A stretch of DNA of 64,000 nt, taken from Manduca sexta (Eukaryota; Arthropoda; Insecta; Lepidoptera; Sphingidae). Positions 33,801 to 43,599 of this stretch are shown one piece after another. Positions within the stretch are counted from its first letter, which is position 1; each line of letters begins with the position of its first letter. The notes under the pieces were generated by a model that had not been told where the DNA came from, made no database searches, and saw nothing but the letters and a program-made list of their open reading frames with translations. Location: assembly GCF_014839805.1 (NCBI RefSeq), contig NC_051120.1, positions 5,208,001-5,272,000 on the forward strand, in the 5' to 3' direction. Made by a program: the position numbers and the translations under genes.

Positions 33801-36091
33801 TTTCCGCTGCTCTTCCGGTCGTTAGGTACCTGTTCCATATGTCCTAACTGGAGATATTCATTTAATACTTCCTTGTAATTCTGTTCAGCCTCCTTGTCTC
33901 GGGTTAATCTTTTTTCTAAACTCAAAAGTCTTCGTAAAGCTATAGCTTTCGTGTTTCCATATCCTGTCGATTTCTTTGTTTCCGTTCGGAATGGCAGCTC
34001 TACTATGTATCGTCCAAACTCGTCTCGACATGTAGTTTCTTTATAATGCTCTTCGCATGCTTGCTCTTCAGGTGTCAAAACCTTATCGAATGGTTTGGTT
34101 TCACCTTCCAGCTCCCAGAATCTTTTCAATAATTCATTGTCGTCTGTTTGCACATGCATATTTAAAATGATGTTGTGCGATTTTTCTTCTTTTTCATTGT
34201 AACCTTCTACTTGACCCGACAATACCCATCCGAGATGCGTATCCTGCGCAATAGTTTTCCCAGTAGGGCTTTTAAGCAATCCCTTCTTCAGGATACTGCA
34301 ATATACCTCGGCTCCTAACAACATGTCAATTTTGTTCGGCGCATTGTATTGCGGATCGGCAAGATTGAGCTGCTTTAACTCGGTCCAAGCAGGCAGGATG
34401 AATTTCCTTTCTGGGAGAATGGAAGTTACTGTATTTAACACATGAGCTTGTACTTGCAAATAAAAAGACGGGTCATGTAGTGATTGAATATTAACCTTAA
34501 CCACGTGCTTCGTGGTTAAACCACTCTGACCTCCGCCTAAGCCTGAAATCGTACTTTTAGCGCCAATTTTCTTCAATCTCAACAATTGTACTGCCGCTTC
34601 AGATATGAAGGACGCTTGGGACCCTTGGTCCAATAAAGCTCTCAATACTTGGGGATGGCCATTTGTTGATTGAGCTCTTACCAAGGCTGTAGCTAATAAA
34701 GTTTGCAATTCTCCCCTCACAAAATTGCTAACTATCTGTGTGGTCTTATTCGTCGGTGAAGACGGTTCCGGCTGTTGGTCGTTCTCCGTGACGTCGTTTG
34801 AAGATACCTCGGTAGATGGGCTAGCTGTACCGTGGAGAAGAGTGTGATGCTTGCGTTTACATATGCGACATCGCATTGGTACCCTACAATAACTATTGGT
34901 GTGATTATTACCAAGGCAGTTGAAACAAAGTTTTAGAGATTTAACTATGTCTCTACGACTTTGTATATTTTCTTTAATAAACTTTTGACACGAAAATAAT
35001 TTATGGTTGTCAGTGCAGTGAGGACAAATTACCTTTGATTCCGTGTTGTGTAATACTTTGGGGCTATCACTCGGGCGAGACTTTGGAACATTTAATTTAC
35101 TTTTAGCGGGTTCAACGAATTCCAACGCGCGGTATCGCGACTCTAAAAACTCTTTGAACTGCGTAAACGACGGCAACTCCTCTGTTAAATTATTTATGTG
35201 GAGTTCCCATTGTTTACGGGTCTCCGCATCCAGCTTGGAACGTGTAATGTAAACTATGATTAAATCTCCGTAATCCTTTACACCTAAGTTTAACAATTCA
35301 TGAATACAGTCAGATGTAGTATCTACGAGATCTTTTAGTAAGTGAGCAGATTCACAAGTCATAGCGCGTTGATTAAATAAACGTTTAAGGGTACAATTCG
35401 ACATATATCTTTTGTTGTCGTAACGATTTTGTAACAAGTCCCAACACTTTTTATAATTAACTTCCGTCGTCGGAACACGCCGGATGAGTCGTTCTGCTTC
35501 TCCCTTTAGCGTGGACTTCAAGTAATGCAAACGTTGGACGTCGTCTAAAGTAGGGTTCGTGTGCACTAATGACGTGAATAGATCTTTGTACGCCGACCAT
35601 TCTCCATAACTTCCTGTGAATGTAGGAATAGAAATTTTGGGCAACTTCGCCACGGATTCTCTATTGCCCTTTGAAGGCATGTCAATGTCGATTGATGACT
35701 TGGATTTCATTGAATCCAAAGCGGCTTTCAGTTCCCCTTTGAAAGTTATGTATGTCTCGTAACCATCATTAAATGTTTCACGTTCTATGTACGTCTCTAG
35801 TTGTTCAGTTTTGTATGAGCTAATCATATATTCGTGTTTTTTTGAAAATGTTGATATTAATTCTTCTAAACCTTCTAATCTCGCTGACACATAAGATTCC
35901 GTAATTCTTTCCTTCGGAGATTTTTTAAAATTACTTCTTCCTCTTTCTATTTGCCCCTTCAAATCGTCCATGACTCTTAAATCCGCTTCTATCTTTGACA
36001 TATTTATTTCTTCGTTTCTAATATCAAATTTTATTTGATCGTAGATTTTTTCTAAGTGTTTGAATATTAAAACCGTTCCAAATTCGGGCAT
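30821..36091 (-). CDS. BEL/Pao gag-pol polyprotein, intact, 1756 aa
   Basis: It encodes capsid and all enzymes for retrotransposition in one frame. Residues about 150-330: DUF1759-type gag (PTFTGSYGEW, CWDLLQNRY). 356-420: zinc knuckles (CPHC...H...C, CFNCLGNNHTNSYC, CRICKRKHH). 485-500: aspartic protease ALLDQGSQASFIS, with Gln where many relatives have Ser. 780-940: reverse transcriptase with FYVDDLI at 904-910. 1075-1200: RNase H (GFSDAS, WTDST). 1388-1426: integrase zinc site H/H/C/C. 1458, 1524, 1577: integrase D, D, E (VDYAGP, WSDNGTNF, WEAGVKS). 1630-1750: DUF5641 tail (KWLYGRIVKIHPGKD). No stop or frameshift. The start ATG lies in the innermost of three tandem leader units. Confidence 0.95.
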   Translation of the reverse strand: MPEFGTVLIFKHLEKIYDQIKFDIRNEEINMSKIEADLRVMDDLKGQIERGRSNFKKSPKERITESYVSARLEGLEELISTFSKKHEYMISSYKTEQLETYIERETFNDGYETYITFKGELKAALDSMKSKSSIDIDMPSKGNRESVAKLPKISIPTFTGSYGEWSAYKDLFTSLVHTNPTLDDVQRLHYLKSTLKGEAERLIRRVPTTEVNYKKCWDLLQNRYDNKRYMSNCTLKRLFNQRAMTCESAHLLKDLVDTTSDCIHELLNLGVKDYGDLIIVYITRSKLDAETRKQWELHINNLTEELPSFTQFKEFLESRYRALEFVEPAKSKLNVPKSRPSDSPKVLHNTESKVICPHCTDNHKLFSCQKFIKENIQSRRDIVKSLKLCFNCLGNNHTNSYCRVPMRCRICKRKHHTLLHGTASPSTEVSSNDVTENDQQPEPSSPTNKTTQIVSNFVRGELQTLLATALVRAQSTNGHPQVLRALLDQGSQASFISEAAVQLLRLKKIGAKSTISGLGGGQSGLTTKHVVKVNIQSLHDPSFYLQVQAHVLNTVTSILPERKFILPAWTELKQLNLADPQYNAPNKIDMLLGAEVYCSILKKGLLKSPTGKTIAQDTHLGWVLSGQVEGYNEKEEKSHNIILNMHVQTDDNELLKRFWELEGETKPFDKVLTPEEQACEEHYKETTCRDEFGRYIVELPFRTETKKSTGYGNTKAIALRRLLSLEKRLTRDKEAEQNYKEVLNEYLQLGHMEQVPNDRKSSGKVWLPHHAVVRMDKTTTKTRIVFNASDRTANGISLNDTLMVGPTIQPELRHIIMRWRMHPICLTADIVKMYRQVKLAEKHVDYQRIVWRPNVESDIKEYRLLTVTFGTSCAPYLAIRTLQQVAEDEGNDFPLASSRIKTDFYVDDLITGCQTEEEAVNLYHQINAILGKGGFTLQKWASNRIELLEDLKADTGYDKEIRVDDVSKILGLTWNRRTDEFDYSINLSLDTSVPNTKRQIISEICRLYDPLGWIAPCLIIAKIFIQKLWIVGIYWDDRVPENLLTEWELYRKDLPALIEFHVPRWVHTTNMNKRVELHGFSDASNVAYAAVIYLRVISVEGIIESRLITSKTKVAPINQVSTPRLELCGAVLVAKLLREVAKTLNINKSNIHAWTDSTIVLAWLSDHPSRWKTFVANRTSEILTILDSSQWSYVHSKDNPADCASRGITPTELINNELWKYGPNWLRNIDIAYGKPLSICTKTDLEMRKIKIHNVLIESQFDANICSRFSSLRRLVRVVAYCRRFLRLQAPKSSPLPYLTAVEIQEALYTCIRQHQAQWFHEEIASLLKNKSLNKRSKLLMLNPFLDDKGILRVGGRILNSDLPDYSKHPIIVSGDSCFAKLIVGDAHQRTLHGGSQLTCNYVRMKYWLTKLKTLVRSHIHNCVPCIRYAGTLKNQLMGQLPSCRVTPNKPFLNTGVDYAGPINVRVAKGRGQRSYKGYICLFVCMSTRAVHLEAVSDLTTQGFLAAFKRFTARRGRCNQLWSDNGTNFVGAAKELKILFASERSSFHNEVAKALSNNGTEWHFIPPRAPHFGGIWEAGVKSTKHHLRRVIGDSTLTYEEISTLLSQVEACLNSRPLSQMSSDPTDSAPLTPGHFLIGEPLLLAPDHSYETSQLSSLRRWQLTQRMLQNFWRRWSQEYLTAFFQRYKWNVKTSEPKIGDVVLVREDNLPPAKWLYGRIVKIHPGKDHVSRVVTLRCKNSLIQRSTSKLCPLPINDD

Positions 36092-36344
36092 AGATTCCTC
36101 GTCTTGTCGTTTTTTCGCGAACTATTCTAAGTCCAAAACAATGCTGAATTTTTCTAAGTGTTTGAGTATTAAACCCGTTCCAAATTTGGGCATAGATTCC
36201 TCGTCTTGTCGTTTTTTCGCGAATTATTCTAAGTCCCAAATAATGCAGAATTTTTCTAAGTGTTTGAATATTGTAATCATTCCAAATTCGGGCATAGGTT
36301 CCCCGTCTTGTCGTTTTTCGCGAATTATTCTAAGTCCCGAATGA
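36046..36344 (-). repeat. Three 102-bp tandem units in the BEL leader, each with an ATG
   Basis: TCTAAGTGTTTGA recurs at 36051, 36153 and 36255 (period 102, divisible by 3; the third unit lacks a base near its end). Each unit holds an ATG on the minus strand (36091, 36193, 36295) in the same frame. The gag-pol frame starts at 36091. The two upstream ATGs open frames of 23 codons that begin like gag (MPKFGTGLILKHLEKF, MPEFGMITIFKHLEKF) and then stop at TAG or TAA. Confidence 0.85.
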
Positions 36345-36672
36345 ATTATTAAACACAACACTTAAAATTTTGCAAGTTCTAAATTTGGTAAATCACTAGT
36401 TTATTTTTTCATATAACAACACTGATTGTCACTAATGTAAGTTAATGGATTTGTACTCACAGGATATTGTCCATATACCACCACTTTATTTTCGTTGTTG
36501 ACTGCCAACTGACACTAGATGTCGCTTCAAACTTCTTAGTTTTAAAATTTGCTGTGGCGTTGCTGCTTTAGTAACTTCCGATGGCACTTCACTCACTGGT
36601 CACTGGTTCACGGTTGAATTTATCCACTTGGCTTGTATAAAAAGGGAGGGCACATTTCTCACAAAAACACGA
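36345..36672 (-). other. BEL 5' leader upstream of the tandem units
   Basis: Untranslated DNA between the primer site and the tandem units. No long reading frame; presumably holds packaging signals, which I cannot identify. Confidence 0.5.
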
Positions 36673-36688
36673 TCCGGCTCGAAGGACC
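36673..36688 (-). other. BEL primer binding site, tRNA-Tyr-like
   Basis: TCCGGCTCGAAGGACC on the plus strand matches the 3' end of insect tRNA-Tyr as I remember it (…TCCGGCTCGAAGGACCA). It sits one base from the 5' LTR, where minus-strand synthesis should be primed. The final A of CCA is not matched. Confidence 0.65.
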
Positions 36689-36689
36689 C

Positions 36690-36886
36690 TGTACGAAGGG
36701 TATACAAAGCCAAGGAAATGAAAACTTCAATTTCCGGAACGTCTAAGACAATTTAATAAAAAATATTCACAAATACTTATAGTTTCTCATTCTTGTAAAC
36801 CATAGCGCGATCTATATTTGAACTAGCGCCATCTATTGGCGGAAAGAGAAATTAAATTTTAATTTATTTTATAATCAGTTTGAACA
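36690..36886 (-). repeat. BEL element 5' LTR (right copy)
   Basis: 197 bp, identical by eye to the LTR at 30291-30487. Promoter and poly(A) functions are expected here, but no specific box was assigned. Confidence 0.95.
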
Positions 36887-36891
36887 ACCTG

Positions 36892-38322
36892 CATTCACAG
36901 ATTTTGAATAAAATGTACAGCCAGCAAGAAAATGGGTAATTTACTCAAAAGATGCCCTTTCTGCTCCATAAAAAAAACATCCTGTATAGCATATTTATAT
37001 CGGACTTGGTGTTGCTCATTTCAAAAATGTAAAAAAATTCTGGTTTTGATAATTAATAAACAGTTAACTCTGATTATATTTTGAAAAGCCGAATGTCACT
37101 GAGTTTTAATTGAGAAACAAAGTAACAGCATAAATAATTAAATATAAGAAAAATATAGAGTTTTTATAGGAAAAAATCGTGTTGGTTGGTAAGTATATTT
37201 TTTAATTAGGGACGCCGACTGACTGCCTGTCATCATAAAATCAATACAGTCAATCCAGTAAACTTTAATACATTGTTAAGCCATAAGGTCCATTTTGTCT
37301 CTTGACATGACGGACGTCAGAATTATGAGAGCTTTCTAGAATGCAGATTGACCCCACAATACGTCATCGGATAGAGCAATTAGACCAGGTTAATAAAAAA
37401 AATGTATATATATGCCTGAAATTACTTTTGAGACGAATGGTAAGCAACAGACCTGGAAATCTTGCAACCAGTTTTGATTTTTACATTAAGGAACAATAAA
37501 ATCACCAAAAGAAACTAATGTACCATAAAAATTATTTATAGTCCCTATTTTTCACAAATAATAACAAAAATCGAAAGGGTCAAACTACTTACCATAATAG
37601 TACGAGAGCGGAACATTATTCAATGGACAACAGGAAGGGTCGAATAGACCCTTGTGGAATGTTAAATTTACCGTCAACTCTATTGTGAGGGTTAAGAGGA
37701 AGACGGCGTGATGTTTTTACGCTGTTTATTAATACAGATTTTTACGGAATGGGGCGGTTTAATTAAATTGGTTGGTTGATACTTGCTCGTTAATCGGCAT
37801 TTCATCGTTAAAAGTACAAATCTACCTTAAAAATCAAAAAATAGTGAAAGAAACTTAACTTTTTTGTCAACGAGAAATATTTTGGTCGTGTGAATATCTA
37901 CCATCAAGTTCCGTTTTGAAGAAATTTATCAGTTTCATGCCCGGGTCTCAACGAATGTCGGTTTTTCTTTTGTCATAGGTTTTGACCAGTAAAGAAATAT
38001 TATTTTTTTATTATGTTCTATGACTATTACAGGCTTTTAACATCAGAGTCTAAGTTAAATAATACAGATATCATCAATTATTACATCCAAGTACTTGACC
38101 GAGACCGGGTGGAATTCATTTTTATAAAATTTTATTGATTAACTAATAATGTTGCTAAATTCAATAATAATCAATGAAAGTTAATTAAATTGTACGAAAA
38201 AAAATATGTTTAGATTTCAGTTATTCATAAATATGAATTTAGGAAAGCTAATAGAAAATGTCTTCAATAATTACAGAAAATCATCATTACGCATATAGAT
38301 ATATTTTTTGATTATGTTTACA
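36892..38322. other. Intergenic DNA, no gene seen
   Basis: AT-rich sequence between the BEL element and the first cathepsin-like gene. No convincing coding region or repeat structure recognised. Confidence 0.55.
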
Positions 38323-38328
38323 TTTATT
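38323..38328 (-). terminator. Poly(A) signal of cathepsin-like gene 1
   Basis: AATAAA on the minus strand, about 40 nt past the stop codon. Confidence 0.6.
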
Positions 38329-38364
38329 ATAGTGAAAAGAAAGCAGTGGTCTCAAAATAAAATG

Positions 38365-39282
38365 TTAATTCATCGCATGTCCCGTGTAGAGCATGCTTTC
38401 GAAAGGTAGTAGTAAATTCTGATATCGTTTTATTTTGAAGGTTCCTTTATCACCCCACATATTTCCCCAACTGTTGGCCGCTAGCCAGTAGTCTACTCCG
38501 TTCTCGACTCCATATCCGATGATTCGAACAGCATGTTCACCTAGTCTCTCTCCAAATTGATGTATGTAAACGCCCGATGTGTACTTCCTGAAATCATCAT
38601 ACACCGTAAATCCAGCAAATATAGGTCCATGATTAAATAATTCAAATTTTATATCGTTCTCTTCTGACGATATTATGTAAAAGCTTTCGGCAAAATGTTT
38701 GTCGTTTTGATAATTTATACTCTGATTATCACATTTTCGTGGACAGTAGTCGGTAGAATGTATGTCGTAAGGTCTGCACTCTGAGCTCACAACACCCTGA
38801 TCCTGCCAATAATCAAAGGATTCACTTGGGTTACCACCTCCACAAATGGGGCGTACGCAATCGAAGTCTTGTTCTGATAAGCGCACTGTCAAACCTTTCT
38901 CAATACACATTCTATCTGAAGCTACAGTGGCTGTTGCGAAGGCCCAGCAAGAACCACACGGTCCTTGATTGAATATATCTTTAATTGTATCACAATTGGC
39001 CCATTTTTGTCTCGCATCGAAATTTTCCGGTAATTGTCCATACAGTTTCGGATCGTAGCGTCTAATTTCGAAGTTTTCCAGCTGTATACCGTCTGTTTTG
39101 AGACAGTCATGATAACTTTCGTCTATATGTGGATTGTCTGCCATCTTCCATGTATAGTTTTGGCTGTTGAAGTATTGTATGAACTGGTCCCGTGGCATTT
39201 GTAGGTACTTGGCATGGAGGTCATGGTCGAACTCGCTCACCGAGAGACCTGCCAACGACAGCAGTAACAATACGTGCAACAT
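38365..39282 (-). CDS. Cathepsin B-like cysteine protease 1, intronless, 305 aa
   Basis: Secreted papain-family (C1A) protease of cathepsin B type, probably lysosomal or gut-lumenal. Residues 1-16 (MLHVLLLLSLAGLSVS) form a signal peptide. A propeptide follows, with YFNSQNYTWK, then LPENFDARQKW at the start of the mature enzyme, as in cathepsin B. Catalytic residues are intact: Gln106 and Cys112 in NQGPCGSCWAF, His250 in GEHAVRIIGYG, Asn270 in AANSWGNMWG. The occluding loop is much shortened (ECRPYDIHSTDYCPRKC) and lacks the His-His pair that gives cathepsin B its dipeptidyl-carboxypeptidase activity, so endopeptidase action is inferred. The single exon is unusual for this family and suggests an ancestral retrocopy. 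First of three tandem copies, the only copy reading ICGGGNP where cathepsin B usually has CNGG. Confidence 0.92.
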   Translation of the reverse strand: MLHVLLLLSLAGLSVSEFDHDLHAKYLQMPRDQFIQYFNSQNYTWKMADNPHIDESYHDCLKTDGIQLENFEIRRYDPKLYGQLPENFDARQKWANCDTIKDIFNQGPCGSCWAFATATVASDRMCIEKGLTVRLSEQDFDCVRPICGGGNPSESFDYWQDQGVVSSECRPYDIHSTDYCPRKCDNQSINYQNDKHFAESFYIISSEENDIKFELFNHGPIFAGFTVYDDFRKYTSGVYIHQFGERLGEHAVRIIGYGVENGVDYWLAANSWGNMWGDKGTFKIKRYQNLLLPFESMLYTGHAMN

Positions 39283-39294
39283 GGTACTGAAAAA

Positions 39295-39330
39295 GTGTAC
39301 ACTGACAGCCCTTACTTTGATATTTATTCA
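39295..39330 (-). promoter_or_regulatory. Core promoter of cathepsin-like gene 1
   Basis: On the minus strand AATAAATATC (TATA-like, 39319-39328) is followed by TCAGTGT, an arthropod initiator, near 39299-39305. The spacing of about 22 nt and the short leader before the ATG at 39282 fit a focused promoter. Confidence 0.55.
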
Positions 39331-39791
39331 AATCATCTGGTATTTTACAAATGTTTGGTATCCTATGTATTGCATTCTTGCATATTGTGGTAATGATAAT
39401 TTTTATAGCACTTCAATACTTGTGGTGCGCGGAAAATGTACAGGCTTGGAATGTTATCTAATCTACTAAAAAATATTGCAAATGAATTTTGTTTGGGTTG
39501 ATATTTTTTTTCGCATACAGTTACATCGTGGTTCTTACTAGGCATAATATATTTCTTTATCTTTTAGGGATTTATAATAAAATGTTCAGACCAACATATT
39601 TTAAGAAAAGAAGAGGAGATGTAACAGTTGTATTTATACTTATGTTGTTATCATATTCAGAATTTCGAATGGACACACAGTCGTAATAAGAGAAAGACAA
39701 GAGTTTTTCTGTCCTTCTCTAATGGAATCTACTTACCGAACTGTTAGAAAAATTTACGATATCTTATTAACATTGTATGGGTTCTAGTAAT

Positions 39792-40520
<729 letters not shown>

Positions 40521-40524
40521 ATAA

Positions 40525-40870
40525 TTTAAATCTTTCCTAGCCGAATTTTCGGCTGAGACGGCCAATCTTGACGAAGATCAGCCAGGTATGCAGGAGATAT
40601 TATAGTGCACAAGTGTGTGCGCAATACACGGGTGCACTCTCTGTTCCTTCTCTCTCATAGTCCGGGGCGACGGCAAGACCGGAGAGGGACCAGGCGCGGG
40701 ACCAACGGCTTTAGGCGCTTTTCGAAGCACGGGGGTATCACATTGCCTGGCCTCACTTCGAGCTGCGACTTAGTAATGTTTAAGATGAAAAAATCCAGTC
40801 ACAATTATCTTGGATCGACCCGGCATTCGAACCCAAGACCTCAGCGCAGTAGTCGTACTCCTACCATGTA
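40525..40870 (-). repeat. tRNA-derived SINE, second type
   Basis: Read on the minus strand, the head has GGTTCGAATGCC (box B) preceded by GGTAGGAGTACGACTACTGC. The body is GC-rich with GAAGCACGGG-like and TATAATATCTCCTGCATACC stretches. I recall similar dispersed repeats in noctuid genomes. Only one copy in the window. Confidence 0.6.
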
Positions 40871-41638
40871 CAATTACTATATGAAAATATAATATAGTCA
40901 CTCCAAATGGTCATAAGTTTTGGTCGAAGCTCTAAGTGAGCTATCGGCCCCATTGTTTATGAAGAAATTCTTGACACCCGAGTTCAAATCCAGTCAACCG
41001 TGGAATTGATTTTTAATAATTTTGTATCATTAACTTTGAATCATAAAAATGAATTGACCTTCTGGGTATTGTCAGGGAGTCGGTTACGTGGTCAGAACAA
41101 TAACAAGGAGTTGCGTGTGCGTGACGTATAAGGGCTGACAGTGTTTACCGGCACTTTTTTTTTCTCAAATGATTCGAAATTGGTCGTTTGGCACAATCAA
41201 AAATGGTTAACAATAGTCTCTCACATAAGGTGGGGGGGGGGTCCGCTATTTGATACGCAGTTCCCCCCTTCCATTATTTACCGGCATATTCAACGATACC
41301 AACCGACGCTGCTTATACTGTACAATATTAAATTTGTTTTTTTATGTTTTGCTTGCTGAGCACAGCCGGGGGAGTATGTTTGCTTTTAAATAAATAAGTC
41401 GTAAGACTGGTTCTGAGAGCTATGGTATATTTGCACTAGTTTTGGACTTAAGACTTGCCCCTTTAAGTGAGGTAGATCAATCATCATATGCTACTTCTCT
41501 ATGACATATAACTGGCTAGACCTTGATTTTGGCAGATTTCTGTCGCCAGAAAATTAAAACTTTTCCGTCCAAAGTTAGTACTTAATTTACGCCTAGTTCG
41601 TAATAATTAGCTTAAGAAATAATTAGTTAAACACTAAC
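40871..41638. other. Intergenic DNA, no gene seen
   Basis: Contains a run of nine G near 41231. No coding region or recognised repeat. Confidence 0.5.
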
Positions 41639-41875
41639 GCTCGTATTCATAAACGTTATTTATCTAAGGACGGAGCATTGCTGTGATAACAAGTTTGTTT
41701 CTCAGCTTTGTTTATCTGACAGCCAGCTAGATTAAAGTTGTATCTCAATATTAGCCAATCACAACGGCTCTACGTCTACGCACTGCGAAGGCTGCCATGC
41801 CGTTGGCACTGAGAAACAGACTTGTTATCACAGCAATGCTCCGTCCTTAGATAAATAACGTTTATGAATACGGGC
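41639..41875. mobile_element. MITE with 67-bp near-perfect inverted repeats
   Basis: The left end GCTCGTATTCATAAACGTTA continues through TAAGGACGGAGCATTGCTGT and GATAACAAGTTTGTTTCTCA. It is repeated inverted at the right with very few changes. TAA at both outer edges (one base out) would fit a PIF/Harbinger 3-bp target duplication. 237 bp, no coding region; young by the TIR identity. Confidence 0.82.
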
Positions 41876-42331
41876 ATAACAAGATATTTGTTACTTGGAC
41901 ATGTTCTTATTTTTTATGTTAACCCGTCACAAAACTTTAATAAAAATTTAAGGTACCTTCACCAACTATCATATTTAAATTATCTACAATTTGAAATGAA
42001 TAGCATTGCGTATTCTAAAATTTATTAATTTCTTAGTTGTGTAGAATTTTATCTTGATCATAAAAAATAATAATGAAGTTTTGCGTTGCTCGCATTCTCA
42101 ATAATTTCACCTAAATAACTTTATACATTGTTGTATTCCATCGAAATAACACTAACTTGTTTTACTCGTTAAATATGTATATTAAAGAGCATAGGGCATC
42201 TCGAGGAAATATTCATTTAATTATTTCAGTTTTCAATAAATTCAAAATTAAGTATTACTTTTAACTATAAAAATATACATGAGATTGGGATATAAAAATG
42301 AAATTAACAAAACATCGATGCATTAAAATAC
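41876..42331. other. Intergenic DNA, no gene seen
   Basis: AT-rich spacer downstream of cathepsin-like gene 2. Confidence 0.5.
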
Positions 42332-42337
42332 TTTATT
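42332..42337 (-). terminator. Poly(A) signal of cathepsin-like gene 2
   Basis: AATAAA on the minus strand, about 62 nt past the stop. Confidence 0.6.
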
Positions 42338-42398
42338 CAAACAATAAGAAGAAGTTTCTAACAAAAATGGCTCCCGTATGCGTTCGCAGAATACAAAA

Positions 42399-43310
42399 TC
42401 AACTTTTTGCCAGTCCAGTATACATTTTTTCCTCAAATCCAAGTAACTGTTGATGTCGTTTTATTTTAAAGAATCCATTCTCTCCCCAACTCGAGCCCCA
42501 GCTGTTAGCCACCATCCAGAAATCTATACCATTTTCAATACCATATCCGAGTACTCTAACACCATGTCTTCCTAAATATGTACCAAATTGATGTTCATAA
42601 ACACCTGAAGTGTAATGCTGGAAGTCACCATATACGTCAAAACCAGCATACACTGGTCCATTGGTGAATAATTCAGCTCTGATATCATTATCATTAGATG
42701 ATACAGCATATATTTCTTCAGCAAAATGTTTATCTTTTGCGTAGTCAATATTAGAATCTATACATTTTTCTTCACAAACATGTTGTTTAGATATATCGTA
42801 TGGTCTGCATTCCAGAGTAACCAAACCTTTGTCTTTCCAAAAACCTAAGGCATCCGTCGAAGAGCCTCCAAAACAAATTGGTTTTACACAGGTCAAGTCT
42901 TGTTCTGATAGGCGCACGACCAATCCTTTTCTTATGCACGTTCTGTCTGATGCCAAAGTGACTGACGCGAAGGCCCAACAAGAGCCACAAAATCCTTGAT
43001 CATAAATTTCTTTTATAGTTGGACAATCGTCCCAATGTTCTCTTGGATCGAAATTATCTGGAAGTTGAGAGTACATTTTAGGATCGTGACTTTTGATTTC
43101 CAAATCTTTAATTGATTCATCTGTTGTGTCGCAGTTGAGATCTATGTTCTCTAGATGCGGGTAATTCGTAATCTTCCAGGAGAAGTTTTGCTTGTTGAAG
43201 TGTTCAATGAATTGATGCCGCGGCAGTTGTAGATACTTCTCATGCAGCTCTGGGTCAAAAGTGCTCACTGAGAGCCGTGCTAGTGCCACCAGTAACAACA
43301 CTCGTAACAT
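42399..43310 (-). CDS. Cathepsin B-like cysteine protease 2, intronless, 303 aa
   Basis: Paralogue of the gene at 38365-39282. The start at 43310 (MLRVLLLVALARLSVS, signal peptide) is chosen over an in-frame ATG 17 codons upstream because it aligns with the other two genes and follows a TATA box at proper distance. Propeptide: HFNKQNFSWKI. Mature start near LPDNFDPREHW. Catalytic Gln105 and Cys111 (DQGFCGSCWAF), His249 (LGRHGVRVLGYG) and Asn269 (VANSWGSSWG) are intact. The occluding-loop region is short (ECRPYDISKQHVCEEKC) and lacks the His-His pair. Uninterrupted frame, no introns. Substrate preference cannot be read from the sequence; a digestive or lysosomal role is inferred from the family. 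Confidence 0.92.
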   Translation of the reverse strand: MLRVLLLVALARLSVSTFDPELHEKYLQLPRHQFIEHFNKQNFSWKITNYPHLENIDLNCDTTDESIKDLEIKSHDPKMYSQLPDNFDPREHWDDCPTIKEIYDQGFCGSCWAFASVTLASDRTCIRKGLVVRLSEQDLTCVKPICFGGSSTDALGFWKDKGLVTLECRPYDISKQHVCEEKCIDSNIDYAKDKHFAEEIYAVSSNDNDIRAELFTNGPVYAGFDVYGDFQHYTSGVYEHQFGTYLGRHGVRVLGYGIENGIDFWMVANSWGSSWGENGFFKIKRHQQLLGFEEKMYTGLAKS

Positions 43311-43334
43311 GGTTCCAGATATTTGTGTGCGTCT

Positions 43335-43358
43335 GTACTTCGCTACCCAATTTATACG
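43335..43358 (-). promoter_or_regulatory. TATA box and start region of cathepsin-like gene 2
   Basis: TATAAA on the minus strand at 43351-43356, about 40 nt upstream of the chosen ATG. Confidence 0.6.
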
Positions 43359-43599
43359 CAATGTTTAGAATGCAAAGCATTTTGGTATCTACTTTGAAGA
43401 CAGTAGAATTTTTAAATACCACTAAATATCCATCGGTTTTACGACGATCGATAACATTGTGACCTACTTTATTCGTCCTTGCCTTCTGCAGTGTCTATTC
43501 TAATTTTTCTCGCAATTATCTTTAAATATTCAGTCTATTTTGTTTTATTTGCGGCTTTTAATATTTTTTTAGGCACTGTCATTATACTAAGTATTAAAA

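Larger units (their letters stand above)
30291..36886 (-). mobile_element. Complete BEL/Pao LTR retrotransposon
   Basis: A 6596-bp element with two identical 197-bp LTRs (30291-30487 and 36690-36886), each with TG/CA ends on the strand shown. The 5-bp target duplication is ACCTG (30286-30290 and 36887-36891). A primer binding site, a 600-bp leader, one gag-pol frame of 1756 codons and a polypurine-like tract before the 3' LTR are all present. No envelope gene. Identical LTRs and an open frame mean a recent insertion that could still be active. Confidence 0.95.

Noticed and set aside
30821..36091. Endogenous retrovirus with envelope
   Set aside because: After integrase there is only the DUF5641 tail and a 330-bp untranslated stretch before the LTR; no envelope-like frame is present.
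36024..36344. Overlapping frames through the BEL leader as separate genes
   Set aside because: They are produced by the 102-bp tandem units, read in other frames or on the opposite strand.
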